Source of the DNA: Bisporella sp. PMI_857
Taxonomy: Eukaryota; Ascomycota; Leotiomycetes; Helotiales; Helotiaceae
Length of the DNA: 64,000 bases
Reading direction: 5' to 3'
Assembly (NCBI GenBank): GCA_021307315.1
Contig: JAJSPD010000069.1
Coordinates: 1 to 64,000, forward strand
The first letter of the stretch is position 1; each line of letters begins with the position of its first letter. Under the pieces are notes generated by a model, which was not told where the DNA came from, ran no database searches, and saw only the letters and a list, made by a program, of their open reading frames with translations. Positions 35,643-46,900 of the stretch are shown here, one piece after another. The translations under genes and the position numbers were made by a program.

Positions 35643-36986
35643 CTAGCGAGTAGCCAACTCGTCCACAGCAGCAGCTACCAGTCCGATAGCATCATATCTC
35701 GCATATTGCTCTCTAAGGTATCTACATCTCTCATAAATAGCAGGGCTCTCAAGGATCTGCACCACAGCTTCTCTCACCTGGTGAGGCTCTGGTCTATTGC
35801 ACCTTAAGTTGATAGCAGCCCCTGCCCAGGCAGCCCGCGCACTGGTCTCGGCAAAGTCTCTCACTTGCCCAGCCAGAACCATAGGCACACCATGTGAAAG
35901 GGCCTGTTGCACCGCTCCAAACCCGGCATTGGAAACTAGAACGGCGGTGTGCTCGAACAGTATATTAAACGGGATGAACTCGGCCACTCTTGCATTCGGA
36001 GGGAGATCTAGACCCGGCGATGGGGTTGTCATGAGTGTCGCAATGACCGTGACATCTAAATCGCGGAGGCCATCTAGCGTGGGGAAAATGAGCTCACTCG
36101 GGTCCTTTGCCAAGGAGCCCTGTGAAACAACCACGATGGGCCGTTTCCTCTGATTCTGATCCTCGGGACTATGAATCACTTCGTTCCACCAAGAGGGGTA
36201 CTCGAACTCTCGATTCTTGCCCCCCCTTCCTCCCACTGAGGGTAGGGCGCCTAAGAATCGACAACCCGACGGTGGATCACTGCGAGGATATTCTAGCTCC
36301 GGAATTCCCATCTGCAAGAATAGATCAGTGGAGCGTACCAGAGAGTCTGGAAAGCTGGAGAGCGAGTGGAGGGTTTCTCCAGGCACGCCGGCAGACGCAA
36401 GGGTCTCTTCCCACAAAGTCTGGAAGCCCGCCATAGCAGACTTCGCCTGCAACTTCAGGTCCTGGTTCCTTCTGCGAGCCTCCTCATCTGCTGAGGCGGA
36501 GTCCGGGAGAAGTGGCGCGAGTCCCAGGCCGAACGGAGCCACATTGACGCTTTCATGGATCATTGGACTAATGCCGATCTTAATAATGCCTAGAGGCTGA
36601 AGGCACCCCGGTGCCCCCAACACAGCTGGTACTGCGGCGCCAAAACAGTGGTCGTCAATATAGATCACCATCGTGTTATCTTCCTGAGCCTGCTTCAGGA
36701 AATGCTGCAGACACTCATGTTGATCCTTGATTGGTCGAATCACCCAATTTTCCAGTTCCCAACTCACCTCATCCTGGGTAGTATGCATCTGCTCGAAATC
36801 AAAGTTGGCTCGACCTTTGAGCGGCACGAACCGAGCACCACTCGCCTCGACCTGGGACTGCAGCATGCTCGCAGTTAGGACGGTGACGTGATATCCACGG
36901 TGAATAAGGCCAGCCCCTATCACTAGCATCTTCTCATAGTGGCCAAACACGGGAACTACTCCAATCAATATCTGAGGCTTTTGCAT
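35643..36986 (-). CDS. GT1-family UDP-glycosyltransferase
   Basis: Predicted cytosolic sugar transferase of the GT-B fold, likely moving a sugar from a UDP-sugar to the polyketide. Single exon, 447 aa, no membrane anchor. The N-terminal acceptor domain starts PQILIGVVPVFGHYEKML with the family His near residue 15. The C-terminal donor domain contains VVVSQGSLAKDPSELI and the PSPG-like block FIPFNILFEHTAVLVSNAGF, then GAVQQALSHGVPMVLAG, ending with residues that usually contact the diphosphate and sugar. The usual HCG of that block is SNAG here, as in many macrolide-type (YjiC-like) GT1 enzymes, including fungal ones. It lacks introns although most of its neighbours have them. Convergent with the GH65 gene, 193 bases apart. 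The acceptor and sugar cannot be told from the sequence. Confidence 0.9.
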   Translation of the reverse strand: MQKPQILIGVVPVFGHYEKMLVIGAGLIHRGYHVTVLTASMLQSQVEASGARFVPLKGRANFDFEQMHTTQDEVSWELENWVIRPIKDQHECLQHFLKQAQEDNTMVIYIDDHCFGAAVPAVLGAPGCLQPLGIIKIGISPMIHESVNVAPFGLGLAPLLPDSASADEEARRRNQDLKLQAKSAMAGFQTLWEETLASAGVPGETLHSLSSFPDSLVRSTDLFLQMGIPELEYPRSDPPSGCRFLGALPSVGGRGGKNREFEYPSWWNEVIHSPEDQNQRKRPIVVVSQGSLAKDPSELIFPTLDGLRDLDVTVIATLMTTPSPGLDLPPNARVAEFIPFNILFEHTAVLVSNAGFGAVQQALSHGVPMVLAGQVRDFAETSARAAWAGAAINLRCNRPEPHQVREAVVQILESPAIYERCRYLREQYARYDAIGLVAAAVDELATR

Positions 36987-38528
36987 GGTGTGAGTGTATG
37001 CGTCTGACTGTGTGACTGATGATGCATGCAGTTGTCATTGGGGTTTAGTGATGTCCGACCTAAGAACAAGGAACAGTATGCAATGAGGGATGGTGTACAA
37101 CTTTACGGGGTAGGAAGCCGGAAATGAGGAGGCAGTAGAGCAGATCAAGATAGTCTCACACTCTCTTCAAATACCTTTGGAGAAGTAAAGCTATGCTATC
37201 TGCACGAAAGTGTACGCAAGGGCCAAGTTGTGTTACCCCGTATTTGGCCGAAACCCTGTTCAAAGTTGCATGTATACTTTCTCGGCACCTTTAGTGCTTC
37301 CAACCAAAACACAGTAGCATAGTAACAGAAGGAGATAGAAATTACTTGCAGAGAGTTTCTTGTATATTAATAATTCTAAAGGGTGAAAGTTTGAGTTAAA
37401 TATTTGCTTCTTTGTTAAAGGTTATACTGCCGAAGGCAGTATAACAAAACCGAGCCCCTTGGACCTCCATATTAATGCTAAAAAGTGTGGATACGTGCCT
37501 TAACTTGAGACATACCGTATGCCCAGCCACAGATCGGCACCAGGGGAGGGAGCATGCATGAAAATCAGGATGATCAATCGACTTGATTGAGCAAATGATC
37601 TTCCCTTAGCTTCCGATTTACAGATAGGCGCCTTCCGTTGAGCTGGCAATGCATAGTGATGGTATGTGCCACCATCGGAGTTTACTTCATTTGCATTGAT
37701 GCATCACACGTAGCAATAGACAGATGTGCTCCGAGATACAGTATTGCAATTATGTGCTGCGGCAACTTGGTACATGGTGGAGCTTAGTGGCACTTCTTTT
37801 CTTTGTTCTTTTGAATTCAATTATTGACCATTTTAGCTGCCTAAATTCTACGCTAACATTCCTACTTATATGGGGTTTGTCAGAAATGGGGTTTATCAGG
37901 CAAGAGGAATCAATTAGAGGATCTGTGAAGGTATCACGGTGATGGAAATACAGACTTGTATGAGCGTTATTCATTAATGATGATATCTACAGTTCTGAGT
38001 TGTAAATGAGAGGAAAATGTTTCTAGCTCCTTGGCCTACTTACGTAAGCCGATTCCTGACAGGGTTAGACTACACGGATGTGTCACGTGTCTTCAAAATG
38101 AAGAGCACCGTTCCGGAACTGAAGAATATTCGCAGGTTACAAGGAAATTAAAATCGACATTAAAACAAATTCAAATTAATCGCCCCGATAACTCGATTCC
38201 CTTGCCCTCCCTTGTAGCCGACTCCATTCCGTTATTGTATGCTAGTAACCATGTGCCAAGCCTCACAAAGTTTCTTCGCCCCTTACGTTCTAACTGTGAT
38301 TGATTTGCAATTACCAGCTCGTTAGTTACAAACTCGACAGCACTCTGATGTTCGAGGATTGGACTTGTAGCGAGGACAAATACGCTTTCCCTACCATCGT
38401 GCGAAATAGGATTTTTCGTACAGACGAACGCATCTTCGCTCCGAGCTTCCAGAATTGCTCTCACGGTGTATCTATGCGTAATTATTATTTGATTCTTGAA
38501 CGGGGAAACTAGCTCTTTCATAGCCATC
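36987..38528. other. Divergent intergenic region, 1.5 kb, with a perfect hairpin
   Basis: This stretch separates the GT1 gene (-) and the secreted unknown gene (+), so it should hold both promoters. No gene is supported. A perfect 11-base inverted repeat is listed separately. The right end has short ORFs in both directions without protein-like features. Confidence 0.5.
37421..37445. repeat. Perfect hairpin, 11-base arms with GAA loop
   Basis: GTTATACTGCC, then GAA, then GGCAGTATAAC. The arms are exact reverse complements. It sits 435 bases upstream of the glycosyltransferase start. It could be a dimeric operator-like site or the remains of a small element. No U-run follows it on either strand, so it does not look like a terminator. 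Confidence 0.6.
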
Positions 38529-40112
38529 ATGTTGTGGTTACAAACCTTAGCTTGCCACAAGCTCTTCTTGGTCTTACTGGCCTCTCTTTTACCATTTACA
38601 ACATCAACTCAAACAGTCTTATCGTCACCACTACCAGATCACGATCGATATGCGCCTAATTTAGAAAGCGCGAGAGCTAACGCCAATATTATATTCAACT
38701 CGATCCACTCTGCTGCTCGTCAATGGGGTTCCTCTTTTCACCACAATGGAGTATCTGTATTCCCCGTCACAATCCCGGAGGGAGTATTACTGTATCATGG
38801 GAACGCAGACTCGAAAGTTCCAAATGTTCCAGACTGGCTGGCATTCGAAATTGAACATGGCGAATATTTTGCTTGCAAGGCAGCGCTTTCATCCAGGAGC
38901 TCCAGCGATGCTCAAGGAGGCAGTGGCCATGATGCTGTTACCGCGAAAAGTAGCCGCGTCAACATCTCTGGTCCAGGCTATCTCCACGTATATCAAGCAA
39001 ATCGACCACTGCGACTCTTATATTTCGATGGGATGTCAGCAGCAACTGCATCTCCTTTAGGGCCGAGTGACATGCAGGAGTATATGTTCCTAAATCGTAC
39101 CTGGGACGTGGTCTCCGGCGGAATCATGGCCTATGGCGCAGCATTGTGCAAAAAGGGTGCTGAATGGGGCATCGAGGGCTTTTTAAGAATGGAGGCAGGC
39201 TTTGAAATCATCAAGTGCGATTTCTCCGACGGACTTGACCTTATTTCCCATACTCAGCGACCACATCGCAATACCCCAGAAGGCCGTAGTGAACAATGGG
39301 AGTTTGAGTGGCTCCGAGCAATGGCTCTACGATATGGCGGTATTGATGGTTCTAGAATAGTAGTAGATTTTTCTTCTATGACCCATGCTGCATTCTATCC
39401 TACAAACTTGACAAATTCAAGGCCGGAATCTTCGAATCTCCCCAGGCTAGTATATGCAGATCCAGTCCAATTGGCACGTATTTATTTCGATGCTAAGAAG
39501 GTATGGTCAAGGGAAACTTCTCAGCCTAGTGCTGATTGGCAAGGGGTTGTTGATATGATTGAGAAACGTTTCTCTGATCGTCTACAATACCTAGCCAACC
39601 AGCGACCGAATGAGTATTTTCTATGGGAGATCAATGTTCTTCTTAACACCTTCATCGATTACAGGTCGTTCTCTCTGGAAGAATCCATTGAAAAATGCTC
39701 ATCTCACTACTTACGACCTGTCAAAGCTTCAACGGAGCAAGATAAGCTGATCTACGCAGCTATTAGAGCAGTAACCACCAGAATCTGTACAACTTTATTT
39801 CAAATAAGAGAGAACTTACTTGCTCAATATGCCGCCAATGGTGCTAAGACAGTAGATACTTCGAAGAGTATCAAATTGATCCATGAGTTGGTTAACTGGC
39901 TTGATTGGTCCAACTGGAGAGCATGCAGGCCTTCATGTTTATATGATCAGATCTGCTATATAACTGTTTCTCCATTTGGCAACACAGATCTCCATTATAG
40001 CCCTCGCTGTGTAAATAGTACTGAGGCGACGGATTTGAAGTCTACTGAGGATAACTATTGGTATGGGCACTTAACTGATCGAGGTGGACAGCCTAGTGTT
40101 TTCTCTTCGTGA
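38529..40112 (+). CDS. Secreted protein of unknown function
   Basis: Single exon. The ATG at 38529 is preferred to the in-frame ATG at 38496 because it begins a signal peptide (MLWLQTLACHKLFLVLLASL, cleavage near TTSTQT). This gives 527 aa. I do not recognise an enzyme family. Visible features are an N-terminal region with PEGVLLYHGNADSKVPNVPD and DWLAFEIEHGEYFACKA, a middle segment GYLHVYQANRPLRLLYFDGM, later FEIIKCDFSDG and DFSSMTHAAFYPTN, then a C-terminal Cys-containing region (RACRPSCLYDQICY) and several N-x-S/T sites. The LYFDGMSA-type block recurs in widespread secreted fungal proteins of unknown role. It lies between the GT1 enzyme and the ABC exporter. Membership in the cluster is by position only. 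Confidence 0.75.
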   Translation: MLWLQTLACHKLFLVLLASLLPFTTSTQTVLSSPLPDHDRYAPNLESARANANIIFNSIHSAARQWGSSFHHNGVSVFPVTIPEGVLLYHGNADSKVPNVPDWLAFEIEHGEYFACKAALSSRSSSDAQGGSGHDAVTAKSSRVNISGPGYLHVYQANRPLRLLYFDGMSAATASPLGPSDMQEYMFLNRTWDVVSGGIMAYGAALCKKGAEWGIEGFLRMEAGFEIIKCDFSDGLDLISHTQRPHRNTPEGRSEQWEFEWLRAMALRYGGIDGSRIVVDFSSMTHAAFYPTNLTNSRPESSNLPRLVYADPVQLARIYFDAKKVWSRETSQPSADWQGVVDMIEKRFSDRLQYLANQRPNEYFLWEINVLLNTFIDYRSFSLEESIEKCSSHYLRPVKASTEQDKLIYAAIRAVTTRICTTLFQIRENLLAQYAANGAKTVDTSKSIKLIHELVNWLDWSNWRACRPSCLYDQICYITVSPFGNTDLHYSPRCVNSTEATDLKSTEDNYWYGHLTDRGGQPSVFSS

Positions 40113-41474
40113 ATTATAATGTCGAAAATCAACTTGTAGTTTAGATGAATCATGGCATGGACAGCATAAGAGACATTTTTGGTGCTAATCCAAATCAATA
40201 TAGAAACCTAAATTGAAGATCTCGGTTGTGTTCACTTGAGGGGAGCAGGACGTAAGCTAGATTTGCTCCACTGCTTACTCCAAGTTCTCAGAGCGGGAGA
40301 AGCAATGAGCTCCAGAAAAACATTTCTTAGCACCGATTTGTGCCATAGAAATGACAGAGTAATTATTCTATATCAAGGGAATTATTCTTAGTGACATATC
40401 ACTAGACGTATGACCAATGCTGACTCTTCGGGTGGTAAATGAGGATTTGTATTATAGAACATACTGGAACTTAGTATACAGCATACCCTGAGAACGGCAC
40501 GCATTACTTGGTGTCTCTTATCCATAGCTCTTGTTTCCTCCCTCATACTGAGCAAAGTACTTCGCACTTCGCTTCCCATATGCAAGGAGAGGATGCTTTA
40601 TTGGATTGTACTAACTAATGCCAAGTGCTCGAGACACCATACCCTACTTTACACTAAATATAATGAATAATATCGATTGATATCAAGTTCTTGCGGCGAA
40701 TGATAGCCATGTGTAACAGCGCTGGAAGATTCGTCAAAACCCGGGTACAACACTAGGCGGCCTGGAAATCAAGCGGTACACAATATTTCGCACCTGTAAC
40801 ATACATAGTTTCTAGTTATCATATTGCCGCTGACTTCTTGTTCCTACACTTCATCGGCGTCATTGAGCAAAATCGTTTCTATATCTGATATCTGATAGTG
40901 GAAAATCCAATCCTGAGGGTGTAGAAGATACTATTCACATCACTCCTATTCTTTTGTGTACATAGAGGAGTGTGGGCTTAAGAGCCGACTACTGCAGCTC
41001 AATAAACGCGCAAGGCTACAAGTAGACCTAGCATGGCATGCGACTCGCGCTATCAGGTGAAAGATTCAGGTCAATGACAACTACTTACACTTACAGCACT
41101 TGATAGATGTACGTCTAAGCTTCTCCTTGATGTCTTGTTTAGCTTCTAAGAACCTGTTCTTCGCGAAAATAATACTATTATCGCGCTCAATCACTCTCCC
41201 TCTCCCTGCAATCTACATCGTCTCGAGACTGATGGTACCAAGTCATGGTATCCGTACTAGGGTTACACCCGCCCTGCACAGTTTGCTGATAATATACCTT
41301 GCCCCCTTGCTTGAGGATCTACGGGTACTACTTGAGGAATGAGCACCTCCCCCCCCCCCCCCCCCCCAAAAAAAACTGGCTCACATTTATCTACAATCGA
41401 ATCTGGTCAAATAGCTGTCCGTCGAATTGTGCGAAAATTAACTCCAACGCTCTTCAGAGTCAAGTTCTTGCGTC
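40113..41474. other. Intergenic stretch with long C tract
   Basis: No gene supported. A run of 19 C followed by 8 A (41349-41375) lies about 100 bases before the likely start of the ABC transporter. If that transporter has extra N-terminal helices, a small first exon could be hidden here, but I could not find one in frame. Confidence 0.45.
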
Positions 41475-44400
41475 ATGTTTGCCTACAGCGTTTGGGATAA
41501 TTTGGCCAGGGCCTCCTATGCCTTATTCATACTTTTTGCAACCTTCCCGGCACTCAGCAGCCTCAGTCATCTCTTAAGTTCTGATTACCGGAATGCTCGC
41601 GCAAATAATATTTTTGAGAATGAAGATGGGGTAGCGACTGAGGAGAGTCAGCAGAGATTCTCACGTAGCCTACATGCAAGAGCGGTGCTTCTGATCACTG
41701 CTATTTCTGGAGTCACTTCGTCCTTGGTACTTGTAATTGTACCTCCCTCACATGATGTAACACAGTATCATGATAGGATATCTGTTTGGGAACAATTATT
41801 AGCTTGGGTGAGCCTGTTCCTCTACCTATCATTTAATTCAACTTGCTTATTCCGTCCCACATGCGGAAAGCAAGTTCCCAACCAGAAATTAAACTTCTTC
41901 CTGATTTACTTTTCATCTTTTCCCTAAGTGAATATATCCTCATGGGACTCCCATTAACTTAACTGCATATTTCTATTTTCTGGCCAAGGCCATTCTAGCC
42001 TCATAGCCTTCCTCACTCTGTTTCTCACATATTTTATTAATTTACATGAAACACATCTCATTCGAGGTACTAACTTGAAACAGATATTTCTCTTTATACA
42101 AACAATAGGAGTTGTACTTGAAAGAGACTCTGTTAAGCGATTCCGTCTTGCTCTCAACTCTGCCCTTTCCTACGCTATATTAGTACTGGTTGCATGTCTT
42201 CAAACAAGGGTTTGGGCCGTAGACTTTTCAAAGCAGTATTTCCAAATAGTTCGTATTTTTTTCCTACTTGCTGGCTTAGTATCTAGCCTGTCATTACCAC
42301 AATATCCAGAAATTTACTGGAATGGAAAGATTGTTGATGGACAGTGGAGAGATTCAATAATAAATCGCTTGTCCTACTCGTGGGTTACCCCGTTACTAGC
42401 ACTCGCTGGATCCCAGAAGCAAATTGAGGTAGAAGATCTACCATCAATGGATCATCGAACTCGGGCGAGGCAGCTTCATGACTGCTGCAACAACCCAAAT
42501 ATGTCCGGAGGGTTGGTTAAACTCATACTAATATCGCATGCACCTGCCATAGTTCGGGTATACATTCTCACAATATTTACGACGATATTAGATTTCGCTC
42601 CTCAATTTGCCATGTTCAACCTCTTGAGGTTACTCGAGGCTCGTCAGTTTGAAGTAGAAGTGAGCACATCTGCAATTGCATGGGCATTTGGGCTTGGTCT
42701 GATCATGGCTATGAAGACCACAATAGAAAATTGGATGTGGCAAGTTGTCAAATTGGTTCAACAACATCGACGGCTAATGTGTGACTTAGGTGGGTGAGTC
42801 GCAATCATATACACACACCTCTCCGAGTACAACTCTCTGCTCTCATATTTGCCAAAGCTATGCGGCGAAAGGACATGCAAAGGACTCAGAGAAGCGAGCG
42901 AGGATCGGAAAGTAATGCGAAACGTTGTATATCTAATGTGCAGGTGGAGAGTAATGACCATGCAGCTAGAGAGTCAGACCAGAACATATCAACCCGGCAA
43001 GGGGCCATCAATCTTGTTGGGATCGACTCGAAGCGGATTTCGGAGTTCTCCATATCTCAAAATCAGTATTTAGGAGTCTTGGGCAAAATTTTTGTGTCAT
43101 TCGCCTTTCTGAACAAGCTTATTGGGTAGGTCACTAGTTAAAGGCCCACCTGCGCATCACCTACTAATGTACAATAGCTGGCAAGCACTCCTCGCCGGCA
43201 TTTTTGTTCAACTTCTTACGACTCCTTTGAATGCCTATTGTGCCAAGAGTTATTCGAACGCCCAAGTAAGTTCCTAAACATCTTTAGTTTTCGATCACTG
43301 TAGGGTGAAGTATAAACCTGCTGTGATTAGTTGAGAAGGACCCAGAAATCATGACATTCATAAGAGCGATTCATGTTTTGCAGCATCAGCCACTTGAATC
43401 ATGACATGGCCTAACTTACTCTATGCCTAGGGACAACTCATGAAGATCCGTGATATTAGACTTTCGGTTGTGAACGACGTATTGATGGGAATTCGTCAAG
43501 TCAAGTTCTCAGCACTTGAGGGTCCATGGTATGCCAAAATAATGAAATTTCGGGCAAAGGAACTTGATAGACAGTACAAGGCGTTTTTAGCAGATACAAT
43601 TATTGTATTCTGTTGGCTAGCTGGACCAGTTCTGCTATCCACAGTCTCAATTGCAGTGTACGTCATGATCCACGGAAGCTTGTCAGCATCTACGGCATTT
43701 ACTACGATTAGCATCCTAAACACTCTGCAAGCCACTTTAGCCTGGATCCCAGGACTGACCACAGCTGCCGTCGACGCCTGGACGAGTTTAGGGAGGATTG
43801 AAAAATATCTGAAGGCTCCTGAGAAGCAAAATAGCACTATCCCCGGAGGTATAATTTCATTCCGAAATGCTACCATTTCCTGGCCATCAGATGGTGATGT
43901 GACCAACGGAATCTTTACAATTAGGGACATAAACCTGTCCCTTCCGAGCCATGAACTGAGTATAGTTTCTGGTCCAACGGGTTCTGGGAAGAGCCTTTTT
44001 CTCGCAGCAATCCAAGGCGAGGCAGACTTATTAGTTGGGAGGATTACAGTTCCAACCCCTAAGCCACTTCACAGCCATAATCAGAGCCGAAATACCTCGA
44101 GCTGGGCAATCCCGTCCATCAAAGCATTCGTCAGTCAGCAGCCATGGATTGAGAATTGCTCCTTTAGAGATAATATCCTTTTCGGGTTACCCTACGATGA
44201 TAAGCGTTATCAGAAAGTTCTATTCGCTTGCTCGTTAGAAGACGACCTCAAGATAATGCCAGATGGAGATCGGACAGATATTGGACCCAGCGGGATAAAT
44301 CTTAGTGGCGGACAGCGATGGCGCCTCACGCTTGCGCGAGCCCTATACTCTCAAGCACAGATTCTCGTCATAGATGATATATTTAGCGCTGTTGATGTTC

Positions 44401-46900
44401 ATGTGGGACGTCACATTCTTGAGCATGCAATCTACGGAGAGCTTGGCCAGCGTCGTACCCGGATCTTAGCCACGCATCATCTTAGGCTCTTCTCAAACCA
44501 CGCCTATTATTCAGTTCGCCTTGAAGATAGCGAAGTGCGTTACGCCGGGTATGTGGATAGTGTGCGACCTAATTTTGATGTGAAAGTCATTCCAGAGGAG
44601 ACTCAGCATTCTCAAATTGGTACGTCGCACACGGAGCGAGAATATTCTCCTAGGCCCGTGCGAATGTCAAGAAACAGCGCTAGCTCTGAGACACTCGATA
44701 ATACCAATGCTTCGCTAAGTGTAAAGGACCTTCCAAGAAAGTTCGTGGAGGAGGAGACAAAACTATTTGGGAGCATAGGTTGGCCCGTATATTTAGCATA
44801 TTTCAAGTCGGTAGGAGGAGCAAGGGTATGGGCAGCTATTCTATGTGCATTTGGTGTCTATGAGACTGCAATTCTTTTCAGTGTGAGTCAACTTTTACAA
44901 AGTGTTTGTCCTCTAGAGATTTCTGCCGATATCCTTGTATATAGGCATATTACTCTGGTTTAAGGAACCACACATTCCGTGGATTTGTTCTGAGTGCAGT
45001 GGCTAAATTAATACAGTCCTGGTGGATGGCTCTCTGGACCAAAAGCTATAGTCTCGAGCAATCACTGGCGCAATTTGTAACACCTGGTTATTCGCTCCAA
45101 TCAGCCACAACATACCCGGTCTTCCAACCAAAAGTAATTGAACCCAATTTGAAATTTTACCTGGGTGTATATTTCGGAACTTCCCTTTTCATTGCCGTGC
45201 TGGCAGCTCTACGGTATTTATGGATCTTTCAGGGGTGCATATCTGCAAGCCAGAGGCTATTTGGTAACTTCACGTACGCCCTTCTCCACGCCCCACTTCG
45301 ATGGCTTGACACGGTACCTTTGGGAAGAGTTTTAAACAGGCTTACTGCCGATTTCAGTACGATAGATTCTGAGATGGGTCCAGCAATTGCAAATGTTCTG
45401 AACTTCGGCTTTCGGGTTCTGGGCATAGCTATAGCAGGGTACGTAGTCACATGCTCGAGTCAACTAGCATCCCATGTGCTATGACTTATTATTTTTTTTG
45501 CTGACAGGGCTATCGCATCTCCGTACGTAATTTCAGTCGCAGTTGTCTTGATGGCAGCAAGCGGCCTTACCGCTTCATATTATCTCCAAGGCGCACGAGA
45601 ACTGAAGCGGCTTGAAAATGTCGCAAGAAGCGATATATTTGACCTCTTCGGTACATCCTTGACTGGACTCTCTACTATACGGACATGGCAACGAACGGAT
45701 GTCTATATTAACAATATGTTCACCAGAATTGACAGTCATTGCCGGACGATATGGTATATATGGGCGTTTAACACATGGCTCGTCTTTCGCCTTGGTATTA
45801 TCGGAGCTGTTTTCTCCATGGTCATGGCTACACTTGTGGTATTGCAAAAAAATATTACGGCACCTATAGCAGGATTTGCGTTAATATTTACACTTGACTA
45901 CTCAGATGCAGTCATGTGGGCACTCAGGAAGTATGCAGATGTTGAGCTTGGGATGAGTGCTATGGAAAGGGTGCTTGAATACTCGGAAATTGCGATCGAA
46001 GAGCAGAGTGGTACCACTCCATCTGCTGCCTGGCCAGCGGAGGGAACGTTGGTTGTTACTGATCTTGTAGCTGCTTATGCCCCAGATCTACCTCCCGTCC
46101 TTAATGGCGTTTCGTTCAATGTTCAGTCAAACGAACGGATCGGGGTAGTCGGACGGACAGGTGCAGGGAAATCTTCTCTTGCATTTGCTATCTTCCGCTT
46201 CCTTGAAGCCCGTCAAGGTGCCATATTTATTGATGGGCTTGACATTTCAAAGCTCACTCTGCACGATCTACGAAGCCGATTGGCTATCATTCCCCAAGAT
46301 CCTGTCCTATTTTCTGGCACTATCCGCTCTAATCTCGACCCGTTTGATTCCCATTCTGACGATGAAATTGTTGAGGCACTACAGTGTGTACATCTTATTC
46401 ATTCAAGTGAATCCGAAAGTACTACCTCAGCGGCTAACTGCATCGCTGGTAATCCTCTGTCCCCGAAATTAGGTTGTTTCATTTCTCTTCAGACTTCTGT
46501 CAGTGAAGGTGGTCGGAATTTGTCTCAAGGCCAGCGGCAACTCCTCTGCCTTGCGCGAGCGATCTTATCACGCCCAAAGATATTGATTCTTGACGAAGCT
46601 AGCTCTGCGGTTGACAAAAAAACCGATACTTTCATCCAGCAAAGCATCCGAAAGGAATTCGTCAATAGTACCTTGATCGTTATCGCTCATAGACTTAACA
46701 CAATTATAGATTTCGACAAAATTTCGGTCATGGGCGACAGAAGAGTGCTAGAGTTTGGGACACCCAGAGAATTGGTCGAGGCTGGAGGCGTTTTCGCTGA
46801 TATGTTAAAGGAGAGTGGCATAGCCTTTGACGAAGCGCCAGATCGAGACCAAAATGTATCTGTTTGTGCAGAAAGAACAACTTTGAATGAAATAGATTAG
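41475..46900 (+). CDS. ABCC (MRP)-type full-length ABC exporter
   Basis: ATP-driven exporter with two membrane domains and two nucleotide-binding domains, probably moving the cluster product or conjugates across plasma or vacuolar membranes. Multi-exon. NBD1 has Walker A GPTGSGKS, signature NLSGGQRWRL and Walker B ILVIDDIFSAVD, with Asp where the catalytic Glu would be, normal for ABCC NBD1. NBD2 has GRTGAGKSS, NLSQGQRQL and ILILDEASSAVD. The membrane domain segments include HIHTPLRVQLSALIFAKAMR and SWWMALWTKS. Exon joins that fit are 42739/42790, about 43127/43178, about 43270/43433, near 44881/44999 and near 45439/45509. The join at 42739 needs a GC..AG intron. The first intron, between about 41807 and 41990, and the true N-terminus are not resolved. 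No stop inside exons was found, so the gene looks intact. Confidence 0.85.

Noticed and set aside
41347..41376. C19 A8 tract as a regulatory element of the transporter
   Set aside because: It may be a simple homopolymer artefact or slippage tract. Nothing ties it to regulation.
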